Assembly: GCF_048323655.1 (NCBI RefSeq)
Contig: NZ_JBLUWW010000003.1
Span: forward strand, 434,001-498,000
Direction: 5' to 3'
Length of the DNA stretch: 64,000 nt
Source: Salinimicrobium soli
GTDB taxonomy: Bacteria > Bacteroidota > Bacteroidia > Flavobacteriales > Flavobacteriaceae
Below are positions 33,848 through 42,813 of this stretch, piece by piece (position 1 is the first letter of the stretch; every line of letters starts with the position of its first letter). The position numbers and the translations under genes are program-made. The notes under the pieces were generated by a model. It was not told the DNA's origin. It made no database searches and worked only from the letters and a program-made list of their open reading frames with translations.

Positions 33848-34263
33848 ACGTTCGAATAATAGACCTTCCAAAATTTGAAGATCCAAGAGGAAACCTTTCC
33901 TTTATTGAAGAAGGAAATCATATTCCCTTTAAGATGGAAAGAATTTACTGGATTTACGATGTTCCAGGGGGGCAGATTAGGGGTGGACATGCATTTAAGG
34001 AACAGAAGGAATTTATCGTCGCTCTGTCAGGAAGCTTTGATGTAATAGTAGACAATGGAAAAACAAAAAAAACTTTTTCTTTAAACCGCTCCTTTTATGG
34101 ACTTTATATAGGTAATGGTATTTGGCGACAGATGGAAAATTTTTCTACAAATTCGGTTGCAATGGTATTAAGTTCCACCAAATTTTCTGAAGAGGATTAT
34201 ATCAGGGATTATTCTAAGTTTCTAAATTTTAAAGAAGATGATAGGGAAGAATTCTGTTTATGA
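33844..34263 (+). CDS. Sugar 3,4-ketoisomerase homologue, FdtA-like, with an altered active site
   Basis: This 139-residue cupin (WxcM-like/FdtA family) keeps YDVPGGQIRGGHA but has HAFK (His49, Phe51) where FdtA and the next gene have HAHK. In FdtA the two histidines at these positions are the active-site pair, so this copy is likely altered or inactive, or specialised. It overlaps rfbA by 4 bases and the second FdtA-like gene by 26 bases, so the two products may be made together and could form a hetero-oligomer (inference). Confidence 0.85.
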   Translation: MNVRIIDLPKFEDPRGNLSFIEEGNHIPFKMERIYWIYDVPGGQIRGGHAFKEQKEFIVALSGSFDVIVDNGKTKKTFSLNRSFYGLYIGNGIWRQMENFSTNSVAMVLSSTKFSEEDYIRDYSKFLNFKEDDREEFCL

Positions 34264-34654
34264 TTGCCCTGTTATTCCCTTGAATAAAATTCATAGCCGG
34301 GCGGGGAATATTACTATAGCTGAGGTGCATACTGGTATCCCATTTGATATCCAAAGGGTTTACTATTTATACGATATTCCCGGAGGTGAAAGTAGAGGAG
34401 GTCATGCTCATAAAGAATTATATCAAATCATCGTAGCTGTAGGAGGTGGGTTCGATATTCTTCTAGATGACGGCAGGAATAAAAAAGTTGTAAGGCTGAA
34501 TCGTCCTGATTTTGGATTAATGATTGTTCCTGGAATTTGGAGAGAGCTTATGGACTTTACATCTGGAGCAGTTTGTATGGTAATGGCTTCCTTAAAGTAC
34601 GATGAGAAAGATTATATAAGAGAATATAGTGATTTTCAACAATTAATGAAATGA
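34238..34654 (+). CDS. fdtA: dTDP-4-keto-6-deoxyglucose 3,4-ketoisomerase (FdtA)
   Basis: The 138-residue cupin has the intact motif YDIPGGESRGGHAHKE (His56, His58). It moves the keto group from C4 to C3 to give dTDP-3-keto-6-deoxygalactose, the substrate of FdtB. It is overlapped by its paralogue upstream and by the hexapeptide acetyltransferase downstream (4 bases). Confidence 0.88.
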   Translation: MIGKNSVYDCPVIPLNKIHSRAGNITIAEVHTGIPFDIQRVYYLYDIPGGESRGGHAHKELYQIIVAVGGGFDILLDDGRNKKVVRLNRPDFGLMIVPGIWRELMDFTSGAVCMVMASLKYDEKDYIREYSDFQQLMK

Positions 34655-35193
34655 TACATCCTAAAGCGGAAGTTCTAACGAAGAATATTGGAGATGGCAC
34701 CTATGTCTGGCAGTTTTGTGTAATTCTAGAGGGTGCCAGGATTGGAAGGAATTGTAATATTAATTGCAATGTTTTTATTGAAAATGATGTCGTTGTAGGA
34801 GATGACGTAACGGTGAAATCTGGCGTACAATTATGGGATGGATTAAGGATATCTGATAAGGTCTTTATTGGTCCCAATGCCACCTTTACGAACGATTTGG
34901 TGCCCAGGTCAAAGAGGTACAAATCTAAACCAGAAAAAACAATAATTGAAGAAGGAGTGTCGATTGGTGCTAATACCACTGTGGTTGCGGGTAAAACAAT
35001 AGGGAAGTATGCTTTAATAGGAGCCGGCAGTGTAGTCACTAAAAACATTCCCCCTTTTACTGTTTGGTATGGTAACCCCGCTGTCAAGAAAGGCTACATA
35101 ACAAAAGATGGAACAATATTAACCGAAGGGCTACAAGATACGTATGGCCATATTTATAGACTTGGACAAGATAATGAACCAATTAAAATATGA
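34651..35193 (+). CDS. fdtC: dTDP-3-amino-3,6-dideoxyhexose N-acetyltransferase (FdtC/QdtC-like)
   Basis: This 180-residue left-handed beta-helix acyltransferase shows hexapeptide repeats from IGDGTYVWQF through IGANTTVVAG and ALIGAGSVVTKNIPPF, ending in the WYGNPAVKKGYI motif common to this group. Between FdtA and FdtB it is best read as the enzyme that N-acetylates dTDP-Fuc3N. Acyl group and sugar (Fuc3N vs Qui3N) cannot be told from sequence by eye. Confidence 0.85.
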   Translation: MIHPKAEVLTKNIGDGTYVWQFCVILEGARIGRNCNINCNVFIENDVVVGDDVTVKSGVQLWDGLRISDKVFIGPNATFTNDLVPRSKRYKSKPEKTIIEEGVSIGANTTVVAGKTIGKYALIGAGSVVTKNIPPFTVWYGNPAVKKGYITKDGTILTEGLQDTYGHIYRLGQDNEPIKI

Positions 35194-36296
35194 TTAAATT
35201 TCTAGATATTCAGGAAATCAATCACCAGTACTCTGCTGATCTAAAAAAGGTAGCTTCAGAAGTCATTGATTCGGGATGGTACATATTGGGTAATAATGTA
35301 CAGAAGTTCGAAAATAGTTTGGCTTCCTATATCAAAGTAGATCATGTTATAGGTGTTGCAAATGGATTAGATGCTTTGCGTTTGATATTTAGAGGTTACA
35401 TCGAAATGGGAGTAATGAAAGAGGGGGACGAAATAATTGTTCCTGCTAATACGTACATAGCTTCTATACTTTCAATAACTGAGAATAAACTAGTTCCTGT
35501 TCTTGTTGAGCCAGAACAGAACTCAAACAACCTCGATTTGACTAAGATTGAGGAGGTTATTGGACCCCGTACTAAAGGAATAATGGTTGTTCATTTATAT
35601 GGTCGTGTTTGTTGGTCAGAAGAAATAGAAAAAATTGCTCAGAAGAACAATTTAAAAATTATCGAGGACAATGCTCAGGCAGTCGGTGCGAGCTGGAAAG
35701 CAAATAAAACTGGGGCATTGGGTGATGCAGCAGGGTTTAGTTTCTATCCTGGAAAAAACCTGGGCGCCCTTGGGGACGCAGGGGCAGTTGCAACTAATGA
35801 TAAGACCCTTGCGGATACTGTAAGGGCTATGGCAAATTATGGATCTCATCGGAAATATGAAAATATCTACAAAGGAATCAATAGCCGGCTAGATGAAATT
35901 CAAGCAGCCTTTTTGTCTGTCAAGTTAAAATACCTCGATTTAGAAAATGAGTATAGAAAGGGAGTGGCCAAGAAATATATTCAGCAAATAAAAAATCCCC
36001 ATATCCTTTTGCCTTCATCGCCTGATGACGATAAGGAACATGTATGGCATTTATTTGTTGTTCAAACAGAAGAAAGAGATAAGTTGAAGAATTATCTGGA
36101 AAAAAATGGAATTCAAACTCTAGTTCATTATCCCATACCACCCCACAAACAATTGGCTTATATGGAATGGAGTCATTTGAATTTTCCAATTACTGAAAAC
36201 ATGCATCGAACTAATTTAAGTTTGCCCATAGGACCTACTCTTAAGAGCTCTGAAGTTTCCAAAATCATAAACTGTCTTAATGAATTTTCTATATAG
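35190..36296 (+). CDS. fdtB: dTDP-3-amino-3,6-dideoxyhexose transaminase (FdtB/QdtB-like)
   Basis: The 368-residue DegT/DnrJ/EryC1/StrS aminotransferase has its PLP lysine at Lys189 in FSFYPGKNLGALGDAG, with IIEDNAQAVGA and NSRLDEIQAAFL. It aminates the 3-keto sugar made by FdtA. It starts 4 bases inside fdtC and overlaps the gtrA-like gene by 17 bases, which ties the side-branch module to this sugar pathway. Confidence 0.9.
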   Translation: MIKFLDIQEINHQYSADLKKVASEVIDSGWYILGNNVQKFENSLASYIKVDHVIGVANGLDALRLIFRGYIEMGVMKEGDEIIVPANTYIASILSITENKLVPVLVEPEQNSNNLDLTKIEEVIGPRTKGIMVVHLYGRVCWSEEIEKIAQKNNLKIIEDNAQAVGASWKANKTGALGDAAGFSFYPGKNLGALGDAGAVATNDKTLADTVRAMANYGSHRKYENIYKGINSRLDEIQAAFLSVKLKYLDLENEYRKGVAKKYIQQIKNPHILLPSSPDDDKEHVWHLFVVQTEERDKLKNYLEKNGIQTLVHYPIPPHKQLAYMEWSHLNFPITENMHRTNLSLPIGPTLKSSEVSKIINCLNEFSI

Positions 36297-36681
36297 TCGA
36301 AAACTAATTTCTTTATTTGCAGGTTTTTCGGGAGTTGGAGTATTTACAACACTTTTATCTTTGGGAGCGATTTATTTCTTTATAGAAGTTTTAAAAACTC
36401 CCCTGATTTCAACTTATGCCGCAATTTATTTTTCGACAATTTTATTATCCTATTTTCTGAATTCCTGTTTTGTTTTCAAGTCCTCACTTGGTAAAAGGAA
36501 GGCTGTCAGGTACTTTGTAATATATTTAAGCGGGATGATATTAGGCGTAATTGTCTTACGGATTTTTGAATTTACCTTACCTTTTGATGATTTTGTTCTG
36601 GCTTATTTAGTTCTTCCTATAACTATGATTTGGAATTTTATTTTAGTGTATAAACTTTTTAATAACAAGCATTCATGTTAA
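36280..36681 (+). CDS. GtrA-family membrane protein (flippase-like)
   Basis: The 133-residue protein has four predicted membrane helices with the GtrA layout (FAGFSGVGVFTTLLSLG early, FSTILLSYFLNSCFVF in the second half). GtrA proteins are thought to flip undecaprenyl-phosphate-linked monosaccharides to the periplasm for addition to O-antigen. It overlaps fdtB by 17 bases and the GtrB-like gene by 7 bases. Confidence 0.88.
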   Translation: MNFLYSRKLISLFAGFSGVGVFTTLLSLGAIYFFIEVLKTPLISTYAAIYFSTILLSYFLNSCFVFKSSLGKRKAVRYFVIYLSGMILGVIVLRIFEFTLPFDDFVLAYLVLPITMIWNFILVYKLFNNKHSC

Positions 36682-37601
36682 GTCTAATTTTACTTTCCTA
36701 TTACAGTGGAGAAAGGATTACAATAGCTTATGATAAAGTTTCCGAGCTCTTAAGGAAAGAAAATATAGAGTTCGAATTTATTGTCATTGATGACGGTTCA
36801 ACTGATCATTCTTTTGAAATTGCTCAACAACTTGAACTAAAGTATTCTAACGTAAGAGCATTCCAGCTAAGTAGGAACTACACTTCTAACTATGCCATTT
36901 TCGCTGGATTGAGCCTTTGCGAGGGTGATTGTGCCATGCCAATACCAGATGATGAACAGCAACCGTATTCCAGCATTGTGGGAATGTATCGTCTTTGGGA
37001 AAAAGGGGCAAAAGTCATTATTCCGAATCGTATGAAAAGGAATGATGGATTTCTGAATGATTTGTTTTCCAACACCTATTATAAGATCATCAATAGTTTT
37101 TCAGATGTGAAATTTCCTCCCGGAGGTGCAGACCTTTTTTTTATAGATAGAGAAGTTGTTGACATAATAAATAACCGTATCCATCCCAGAAACACTACCA
37201 GTATTATAGAGGTACTCCGTCTGGGTTTCTCACCGGAATATTATCCATACGAGAGAGTAAAGGGGATAAACGAAAAAAGCAGATGGACCTTCAGGAAAAA
37301 GTTTAAAATGTTTAAAGATACATTCTTTTCTTCCTCCACCTGGCCAATTCGGATAATTACTAACCTTGGATTAATTTTTTCTCTTTTTGCCTTAGGCGTC
37401 ATAATTTTTTACTCCTATATAAAACTTTTTGGAAATCCGGAATTTTGGGGATCGACTATGCCGGGTTGGACTTCTACAATTGTCATTGTCTCCTTTTTTA
37501 GCGGATTAATCCTATTCTCTCTGGGAGTAATAGCTGAATATATATGGAGAATATATGAGGAGGTAAAAGATCGGCCGGGTTTTATAATTAAGAAGAAGTA
37601 G
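36675..37601 (+). CDS. GtrB-like polyprenyl-phosphate glycosyltransferase (GT2)
   Basis: The 308-residue protein has an N-terminal GT-A domain with DDGSTD (39/40-44) and the DxD-like PIPDDEQQP (89-95), and two C-terminal membrane helices (~234-256, 268-290) followed by a basic tail, the architecture of GtrB/DPM1-type enzymes. It should load a sugar onto undecaprenyl phosphate on the cytoplasmic face. The donor is usually UDP-glucose, but the coupling to fdtB makes another donor possible. Confidence 0.88.
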   Translation: MLSLILLSYYSGERITIAYDKVSELLRKENIEFEFIVIDDGSTDHSFEIAQQLELKYSNVRAFQLSRNYTSNYAIFAGLSLCEGDCAMPIPDDEQQPYSSIVGMYRLWEKGAKVIIPNRMKRNDGFLNDLFSNTYYKIINSFSDVKFPPGGADLFFIDREVVDIINNRIHPRNTTSIIEVLRLGFSPEYYPYERVKGINEKSRWTFRKKFKMFKDTFFSSSTWPIRIITNLGLIFSLFALGVIIFYSYIKLFGNPEFWGSTMPGWTSTIVIVSFFSGLILFSLGVIAEYIWRIYEEVKDRPGFIIKKK

Positions 37602-37624
37602 CGAATTCGTTAAAAAAATTGGTA

Positions 37625-38836
37625 ATGAGGTTATTGAATATTTCTGTTGGTTTATGGGGTTCTATTCTTTGTTTACTAACAGGCCTGGCTTTATATTTTG
37701 CGTATATAAGCTATGACGCCCCATATTATTTGGCTATTGCCAGAGATATTTCAAGCGGTTTTGTTCCGTATAAGGATATCACTAGCCTATATGCTCCTTT
37801 AATGATGTATCTCAACTCGCTTTTATACTTACTTTTTGAGGATCCTGGATATCATTACTTTTTAGTTTTTCAGTACATTGTAATATTCTCTTCTGCGGGT
37901 TTATTGTACCATTTAGCCAGAAGATTCAATCTGAATAACCAGAAATCGATCTTGTTAAGTCTGTTTTTCTCATTAGCCATTTTAAGTTCTGATGGAATTA
38001 ATATTAATCTTGAAGTCTATGTGCTACTTTGCGTCATGTTGTCCTTTTGGTTTCTTGAAAAAAAACAGTTTTTTTTAGTTGGTACTTTTGTGTCTCTGAG
38101 TGTTTTTGCTAAACAATATGGGGTTTTTAATTTCATTCCTTTTTTTCTTTTAATCTTTTTTCAACCCGGATACAGCAAAAGAAATCTTATCAAATTCTTT
38201 TTTGGTGCTTCTGTACCAGTTATTCTATTTTTGATATATTATGTTGTTTTAAATGATGTTACTATATCGGCACTGGTAGATCAATTAAGTGGCAGGGGTT
38301 ATGGGCAGAGAAATATTTCGCGCTCGCGATCACTGTTTACTTGGATAATAGGTTCTAAAGTCTTCATTTTATTGCTTATTCCTTTACTTTTTCTTAAAAT
38401 AAAACCCTTTAAAGATAAAGTCACTGGTATTTTAATTTTAGGGATAATTGTGAATCTTATTCCTGTTCTTGTTCAGGTATTTCCTCATTATTTCATTCTT
38501 ACCTTCCCCTATATTTTTATGTTAATGGTACGAAACGGTCAGGATATTAGTAAGAATTTCTTATATGTTTCAAATATATCATTGACTGTAATTTGCCTCA
38601 TGTTGTTTTTAAGGATTTTGAGGTATAAAAATGTTTACGAAGAGCAGATGGACGAGGCAGTCAAATTTCGAGTTGAATATCCGGTAGGGTCTACAGTGTT
38701 TTTGTCTGGACCTATAAGATACCTTTACATTTTGAACAATTATAAGAACCCTGTGCTGAAGCAGGTGGGATACGATTACTCTTTTCATCCTGATGATGAT
38801 TTTAGAAAGAAGTATGAAGTAATATCTTCGAATTAA
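37625..38836 (+). CDS. GT-C-type integral membrane glycosyltransferase
   Basis: ATG 37625 gives 403 residues with about ten hydrophobic helices. The first periplasmic loop has SYDAPYYLAIARDI, the acidic loop motif expected of GT-C enzymes, followed by YKDITSLYAPLMMY. Placed after GtrA- and GtrB-like genes it would be the third component that transfers the polyprenyl-linked sugar to the polymer in the periplasm. Sequence gives no acceptor information. Confidence 0.7.
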   Translation: MRLLNISVGLWGSILCLLTGLALYFAYISYDAPYYLAIARDISSGFVPYKDITSLYAPLMMYLNSLLYLLFEDPGYHYFLVFQYIVIFSSAGLLYHLARRFNLNNQKSILLSLFFSLAILSSDGININLEVYVLLCVMLSFWFLEKKQFFLVGTFVSLSVFAKQYGVFNFIPFFLLIFFQPGYSKRNLIKFFFGASVPVILFLIYYVVLNDVTISALVDQLSGRGYGQRNISRSRSLFTWIIGSKVFILLLIPLLFLKIKPFKDKVTGILILGIIVNLIPVLVQVFPHYFILTFPYIFMLMVRNGQDISKNFLYVSNISLTVICLMLFLRILRYKNVYEEQMDEAVKFRVEYPVGSTVFLSGPIRYLYILNNYKNPVLKQVGYDYSFHPDDDFRKKYEVISSN

Positions 38837-38860
38837 CAATAAAAAAAGAATTTTTAGCCG

Positions 38861-40057
38861 ATGGAACTGGGAAATATATTAAACTTAATAGGCAGAACAA
38901 AACCTCTTTTCGAAGAGGACGTTCTTTATTATGAAAAGGAGCTTTTAAAAAATGTATCCTCCTCTTCCTTTTTAATTATAGGCGGTGCCGGTTCCATAGG
39001 ACAGGCAGTGACTAAGGAAATTTTTAAAAGGAATCCCAAAAAACTTCATGTTGTAGATATTAGTGAAAATAATTTAGTAGAACTGGTGAGGGATATACGC
39101 AGTTCATTTGGTTATATTGATGGAGACTTTAAAACTTATGCTCTAGATATTGGTTCTTTAGAATATGATGCATTTATAAAAGATGATGGAAAGTATGATT
39201 ACGTGTTAAATCTTTCTGCTTTAAAGCACGTGCGCAGTGAGAAGGATCCCTATACACTGATGCGGATGATTGATGTGAACATTTTTAATACAGATAAGAC
39301 ATTAGGTCAAAGTATAGAAAACGGAACCAAAAAATACTTTTGCGTTTCTACGGATAAGGCAGCAAATCCGGTAAATATGATGGGTGCATCAAAAAGGATC
39401 ATGGAAATGTTCCTTATGAGACGAAGCCGGGAGATTTCTATTTCTACTGCACGTTTTGCAAATGTTGCATTTTCAGACGGTTCCCTGTTGCATAGTTTTA
39501 ATCAACGACTTCAGAAAAAACATCCTATCGTGGCTCCCAATGATGTGAAAAGATATTTTGTCACACCGCAGGAAAGCGGTGAACTCTGCCTTATGTCCTG
39601 CATATTCGGAGAGAACAGGGATATTTTCTTTCCTAAGCTCAGTGAAAATCTTCATCTCATCTCTTTTGCTGATGTTGCCATCAAATACCTCCAGCAGTTA
39701 GAATACGAACCTTATTTGTGCGAAACTGAAGAGGAAGCCAGGGAGCTTGTAAAGACTTTACCAAATCAAAAGAAATGGCCATGCCTTTTTACAAGTAGTG
39801 ATACCACCGGTGAAAAGGATTTTGAAGAATTTTTCACTGAACAGGAGCTGCTGGATATGGAACGGTTCCGGAATCTGGGTGTGATTAAGAATGAATTAAA
39901 ATTTGAGGAAGAAAAACTCTATCTTTTTGAAAGGGAGATTCAGGAAATGAGGAAGTCATCAGTATGGGAAAAAGACAGGATTGTAGATCTTTTCTTCAAG
40001 ATTATCCCTGATTTTGGACATAAAGAGACAGGGAAATACTTAGATTCCAAAATGTAA
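38861..40057 (+). CDS. legB: Nucleotide-sugar 4,6-dehydratase of legionaminic-type pathway (LegB)
   Basis: The 398-residue short-chain dehydrogenase has GGAGSIG (41-47), VLNLSALKHVRSE and STDKAANPVNMMGASKR, the FlaA1/CapD-type dehydratase set. The C-terminal extension with SDTTGEKDFEEFFTEQE resembles LegB proteins found in front of LegC. It should form the 4-keto-6-deoxy sugar from GDP- or UDP-GlcNAc; the PtmE homologue at 45528 favours GDP. Its stop shares one base with the legC start. Confidence 0.88.
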   Translation: MELGNILNLIGRTKPLFEEDVLYYEKELLKNVSSSSFLIIGGAGSIGQAVTKEIFKRNPKKLHVVDISENNLVELVRDIRSSFGYIDGDFKTYALDIGSLEYDAFIKDDGKYDYVLNLSALKHVRSEKDPYTLMRMIDVNIFNTDKTLGQSIENGTKKYFCVSTDKAANPVNMMGASKRIMEMFLMRRSREISISTARFANVAFSDGSLLHSFNQRLQKKHPIVAPNDVKRYFVTPQESGELCLMSCIFGENRDIFFPKLSENLHLISFADVAIKYLQQLEYEPYLCETEEEARELVKTLPNQKKWPCLFTSSDTTGEKDFEEFFTEQELLDMERFRNLGVIKNELKFEEEKLYLFEREIQEMRKSSVWEKDRIVDLFFKIIPDFGHKETGKYLDSKM

Positions 40058-41199
40058 TGAGTTATATAAACGAAACCATATCATTTGTTCGGGAAATCTT
40101 TGGATCAAAAGACTTTATACCCCTTCATGAGCCCAATTTCTCTGGGAGGGAAAAGGAGTATGTGCTTGATACGATCAACAGCACCTTTGTCTCTTCAGTA
40201 GGGACCTATGTGGATCGTTTCGAAGAATTTATGCAGGTACGAACCCAAACCGCCAGGGCTATTGCGGTTGTTAATGGTACTTCTGGCTTACAAGTTGCCC
40301 TACGACTGGCGGGAGTGGAAAGAGGGGATGAAGTGCTTACCCAGGCCCTTACGTTTATAGCCACCGCAAATGCTATAGTCTATAATGGAGCAGACCCGAT
40401 ATTTCTTGATGTCGATCGGGACACGATGGGATTATCTCCCGATGCCGTTGAAGCTTTTTTAGAAGAACATGGAGAACTCAGGGAGGATGGATGTTTTAAT
40501 AAGCAGACAGGAAATAAAATATCTGCTTGTCTACCCATGCATACCTTTGGCTTTCCGGTGCGCATCAATAAACTTATTAATGTCTGCAAGTCCTGGAATA
40601 TTCCGGTGGTGGAAGATGCTGCTGAATCTCTTGGAAGTGAGTTTAAAGGAAAGCCCACAGGGAGCTTTGGCAAACTTGGGGTTTTTTCTTTCAATGGCAA
40701 TAAAATTGTGACCAGTGGGGGTGGGGGTGCAATAGTCACGAATGATGAGGTCCTTGGGAGGAGAGGGAAACATTTAACCACTACAGCCAAACAGCCTCAT
40801 TCCTATGAGTACATACATGACGAGATTGGTTACAACTATAGAATGCCTAATATTAATGCCGCTTTGGCCTGTGCCCAGTTGGAAAATCTTGATATTTTCC
40901 TGAAGAAAAAAAAGAAGCTTGCAGGAAAGTATCGTCTATTTTTTGAAAATACAGGGCTGCGGTTTAGGGAAGAGCTTCCCGAAACCAGCGCCAATTATTG
41001 GTTAATGTGTTTAGAACTTCAAAACAGGAAAGACAGGGATCGTTTTCTAGCCGAAACTAATGAAGCCGGGGTAATGACACGTCCAATCTGGCAGTTGATG
41101 TTTAAGCTGCCAATGTTTGAATCCTGTTACAGGGATGAACAAATTAATGCGCAGTACCTGGAAGAAAGGATTGTAAATATACCTAGTAGTGTCAAATAA
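40057..41199 (+). CDS. legC: LegC-family aminotransferase
   Basis: The 380-residue PLP enzyme has FIPLHEPNFSGREKEYV at the N-terminus, FVSSVGTYVDRFE, and Lys216 in FSFNGNKIVTSGGGGA as the PLP lysine, matching LegC. It aminates C4 of the LegB product. An 11-base overlap leads into the acetyltransferase gene. Confidence 0.93.
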   Translation: MSYINETISFVREIFGSKDFIPLHEPNFSGREKEYVLDTINSTFVSSVGTYVDRFEEFMQVRTQTARAIAVVNGTSGLQVALRLAGVERGDEVLTQALTFIATANAIVYNGADPIFLDVDRDTMGLSPDAVEAFLEEHGELREDGCFNKQTGNKISACLPMHTFGFPVRINKLINVCKSWNIPVVEDAAESLGSEFKGKPTGSFGKLGVFSFNGNKIVTSGGGGAIVTNDEVLGRRGKHLTTTAKQPHSYEYIHDEIGYNYRMPNINAALACAQLENLDIFLKKKKKLAGKYRLFFENTGLRFREELPETSANYWLMCLELQNRKDRDRFLAETNEAGVMTRPIWQLMFKLPMFESCYRDEQINAQYLEERIVNIPSSVK

Positions 41200-41812
41200 A
41201 AAAGTTGTTTTAGTTGGATTTTCCGGACATGGAATCGTAGTTGCCGATGCTGCTCTGGAGCAGGGACTTGAAGTCATGTTTTATACAGATAAGCAACCTG
41301 TGGAGGAAAACCCCTTTAATCTTAAATATTTGGGATTCGAAGCCGATCCTGAATTTAAGTTTTGGAACCAGGAATATAGATATGCACTGGCTATTGGGAA
41401 CAATGGAATTAGGCGAAAAACTGCAGAAACAATCCTGAAAAGAGGTAAAGAACTGGTCAATATTATTCATCCGCATTCCTTTATGTCAAAATGGGTGAAT
41501 TTAGGTATAGGTGTTTTTGTGAACAATAATGCCGCTGTAAATGCTAAGGTAACGGTAGGTAATTATTGTATAATCAATACAGGATCTATTGTGGACCATG
41601 AGTGTAGATTAGGAGATGCCGTTCACATAGCACCCGGAGCCGTGCTTGCTGGAGCAGTCATAGTAGGTGATAATACATTTATTGGAGCAAATTCTGTAAT
41701 AAAAGAAGGGGTGAGAATCGGTAAAAATGTTGTTATAGGAGCAGGGTCGGTTATAATTGATGACGTTGCAGATAATGTGAAAATAGTAGGAAATCCAGGA
41801 AGAGAAATATGA
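41189..41812 (+). CDS. legH: NeuD/PglD-type N-acetyltransferase (LegH role)
   Basis: GTG 41189 gives 207 residues: an N-terminal Rossmann-like sugar-nucleotide domain (KKVVLVGFSGHGIVVADAA) and a hexapeptide beta-helix (NTGSIVDHECRLGDAVHIAPG, GAGSVIIDD, NPGRE). In this position it should N-acetylate the 4-amino group formed by LegC, though members of the family can also O-acetylate sialic acids. Confidence 0.87.
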   Translation: MSNKKVVLVGFSGHGIVVADAALEQGLEVMFYTDKQPVEENPFNLKYLGFEADPEFKFWNQEYRYALAIGNNGIRRKTAETILKRGKELVNIIHPHSFMSKWVNLGIGVFVNNNAAVNAKVTVGNYCIINTGSIVDHECRLGDAVHIAPGAVLAGAVIVGDNTFIGANSVIKEGVRIGKNVVIGAGSVIIDDVADNVKIVGNPGREI

Positions 41813-42813
41813 GAAATAAAGTAATAATAATTGCTGAAGCAGGAGTCAACCATAATGGAAGTGTTGAATTGGCTAAACAATTAATAGATGTTGCCGCTGA
41901 TGCCGGTGTTGACTATGTAAAATTTCAGACCTTTAATGCGGACAAGATTGTTACCAAAAAGGCTATAAGAGCCAACTATCAGGATATTAACACTCAAAAT
42001 AAAGACTCACAATATGACATGCTCAAAAAATTAGAATTGTCTGAAGAGGCGCATAGAGAATTAATTGTTTATTGTGAATCCAAGGGAATAAAATTTCTTT
42101 CTACGGGGTTTGATTTGGAAAGTCTTCAATTCCTTAATGAGCTGGGGATAACGCTATTTAAAATACCTTCAGGTGAAATCACCAACCTTCCCTACCTTAG
42201 AAAAATAGCCGAATTTAAAAAACCTGTCGTGATGTCAACTGGAATGGCGGATATGATAGAGGTAAAGGACGCTTTTGAGGTGTTGATTTCGGGAGGACTA
42301 AAGAAAGAGGATATTACTATTGTCCACTGTAACACAGAATACCCAACCCCAATGGAGGATGTGAATTTAAGAGCGATGAATTTCATAGCTGAGGAACTTG
42401 GAGTAAATATCGGATATTCGGACCATACCCTTGGAATAGAAGTTCCTATAGCTGCTGTTTCATTGGGAGCCAAAGTAATAGAAAAGCATTTTACTCTAGA
42501 TAGAAATCTTCCGGGACCTGATCATCGAGCATCTTTGGAGCCTAAGGAATTAAGAAATATGGTCTTTGCTATTCGTAACATTGAAAAGGCCATTTCGGGA
42601 TCAGGTATTAAAGAGCCCTCTTTTTCGGAAAAGAAAAACAAACCTATTGTGCGCAAAAGCATAGTTGCTGGAAAAGCTATTCAAAAAGGAGAAGTTCTTT
42701 CAGAAGAAAATTTGGCCGTAAAACGTCCTGGTACAGGTTTAAGTCCTATGATGTGGGATAGGATTATTGGTACAGAAGCCAAAAAAGATTATGTTATAGA
42801 TGATATAATATGA
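41809..42813 (+). CDS. legI: Nonulosonic acid synthase (NeuB/LegI)
   Basis: The 334-residue protein condenses phosphoenolpyruvate with the free 2,4-diacetamido sugar to give a nonulosonic acid. It has IIAEAGVNHNGS, KFQTFNADKIVTK, KIPSGEITN, the GYSDHTLG loop and EKHFTLDRNLPGPDH of the TIM barrel, then an antifreeze-like SAF domain (~280-334). Sequence by eye cannot separate Leg from Neu synthases; the LegB/LegC context decides. 4-base overlaps on both sides. Confidence 0.94.
   Translation: MRNKVIIIAEAGVNHNGSVELAKQLIDVAADAGVDYVKFQTFNADKIVTKKAIRANYQDINTQNKDSQYDMLKKLELSEEAHRELIVYCESKGIKFLSTGFDLESLQFLNELGITLFKIPSGEITNLPYLRKIAEFKKPVVMSTGMADMIEVKDAFEVLISGGLKKEDITIVHCNTEYPTPMEDVNLRAMNFIAEELGVNIGYSDHTLGIEVPIAAVSLGAKVIEKHFTLDRNLPGPDHRASLEPKELRNMVFAIRNIEKAISGSGIKEPSFSEKKNKPIVRKSIVAGKAIQKGEVLSEENLAVKRPGTGLSPMMWDRIIGTEAKKDYVIDDII

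Noticed and set aside
41189..41812. Sialic acid O-acetyltransferase (NeuD) as the main call
   Set aside because: The family is right, but between LegC and the NeuB-like synthase an N-acetyltransferase (LegH) role fits the pathway better.
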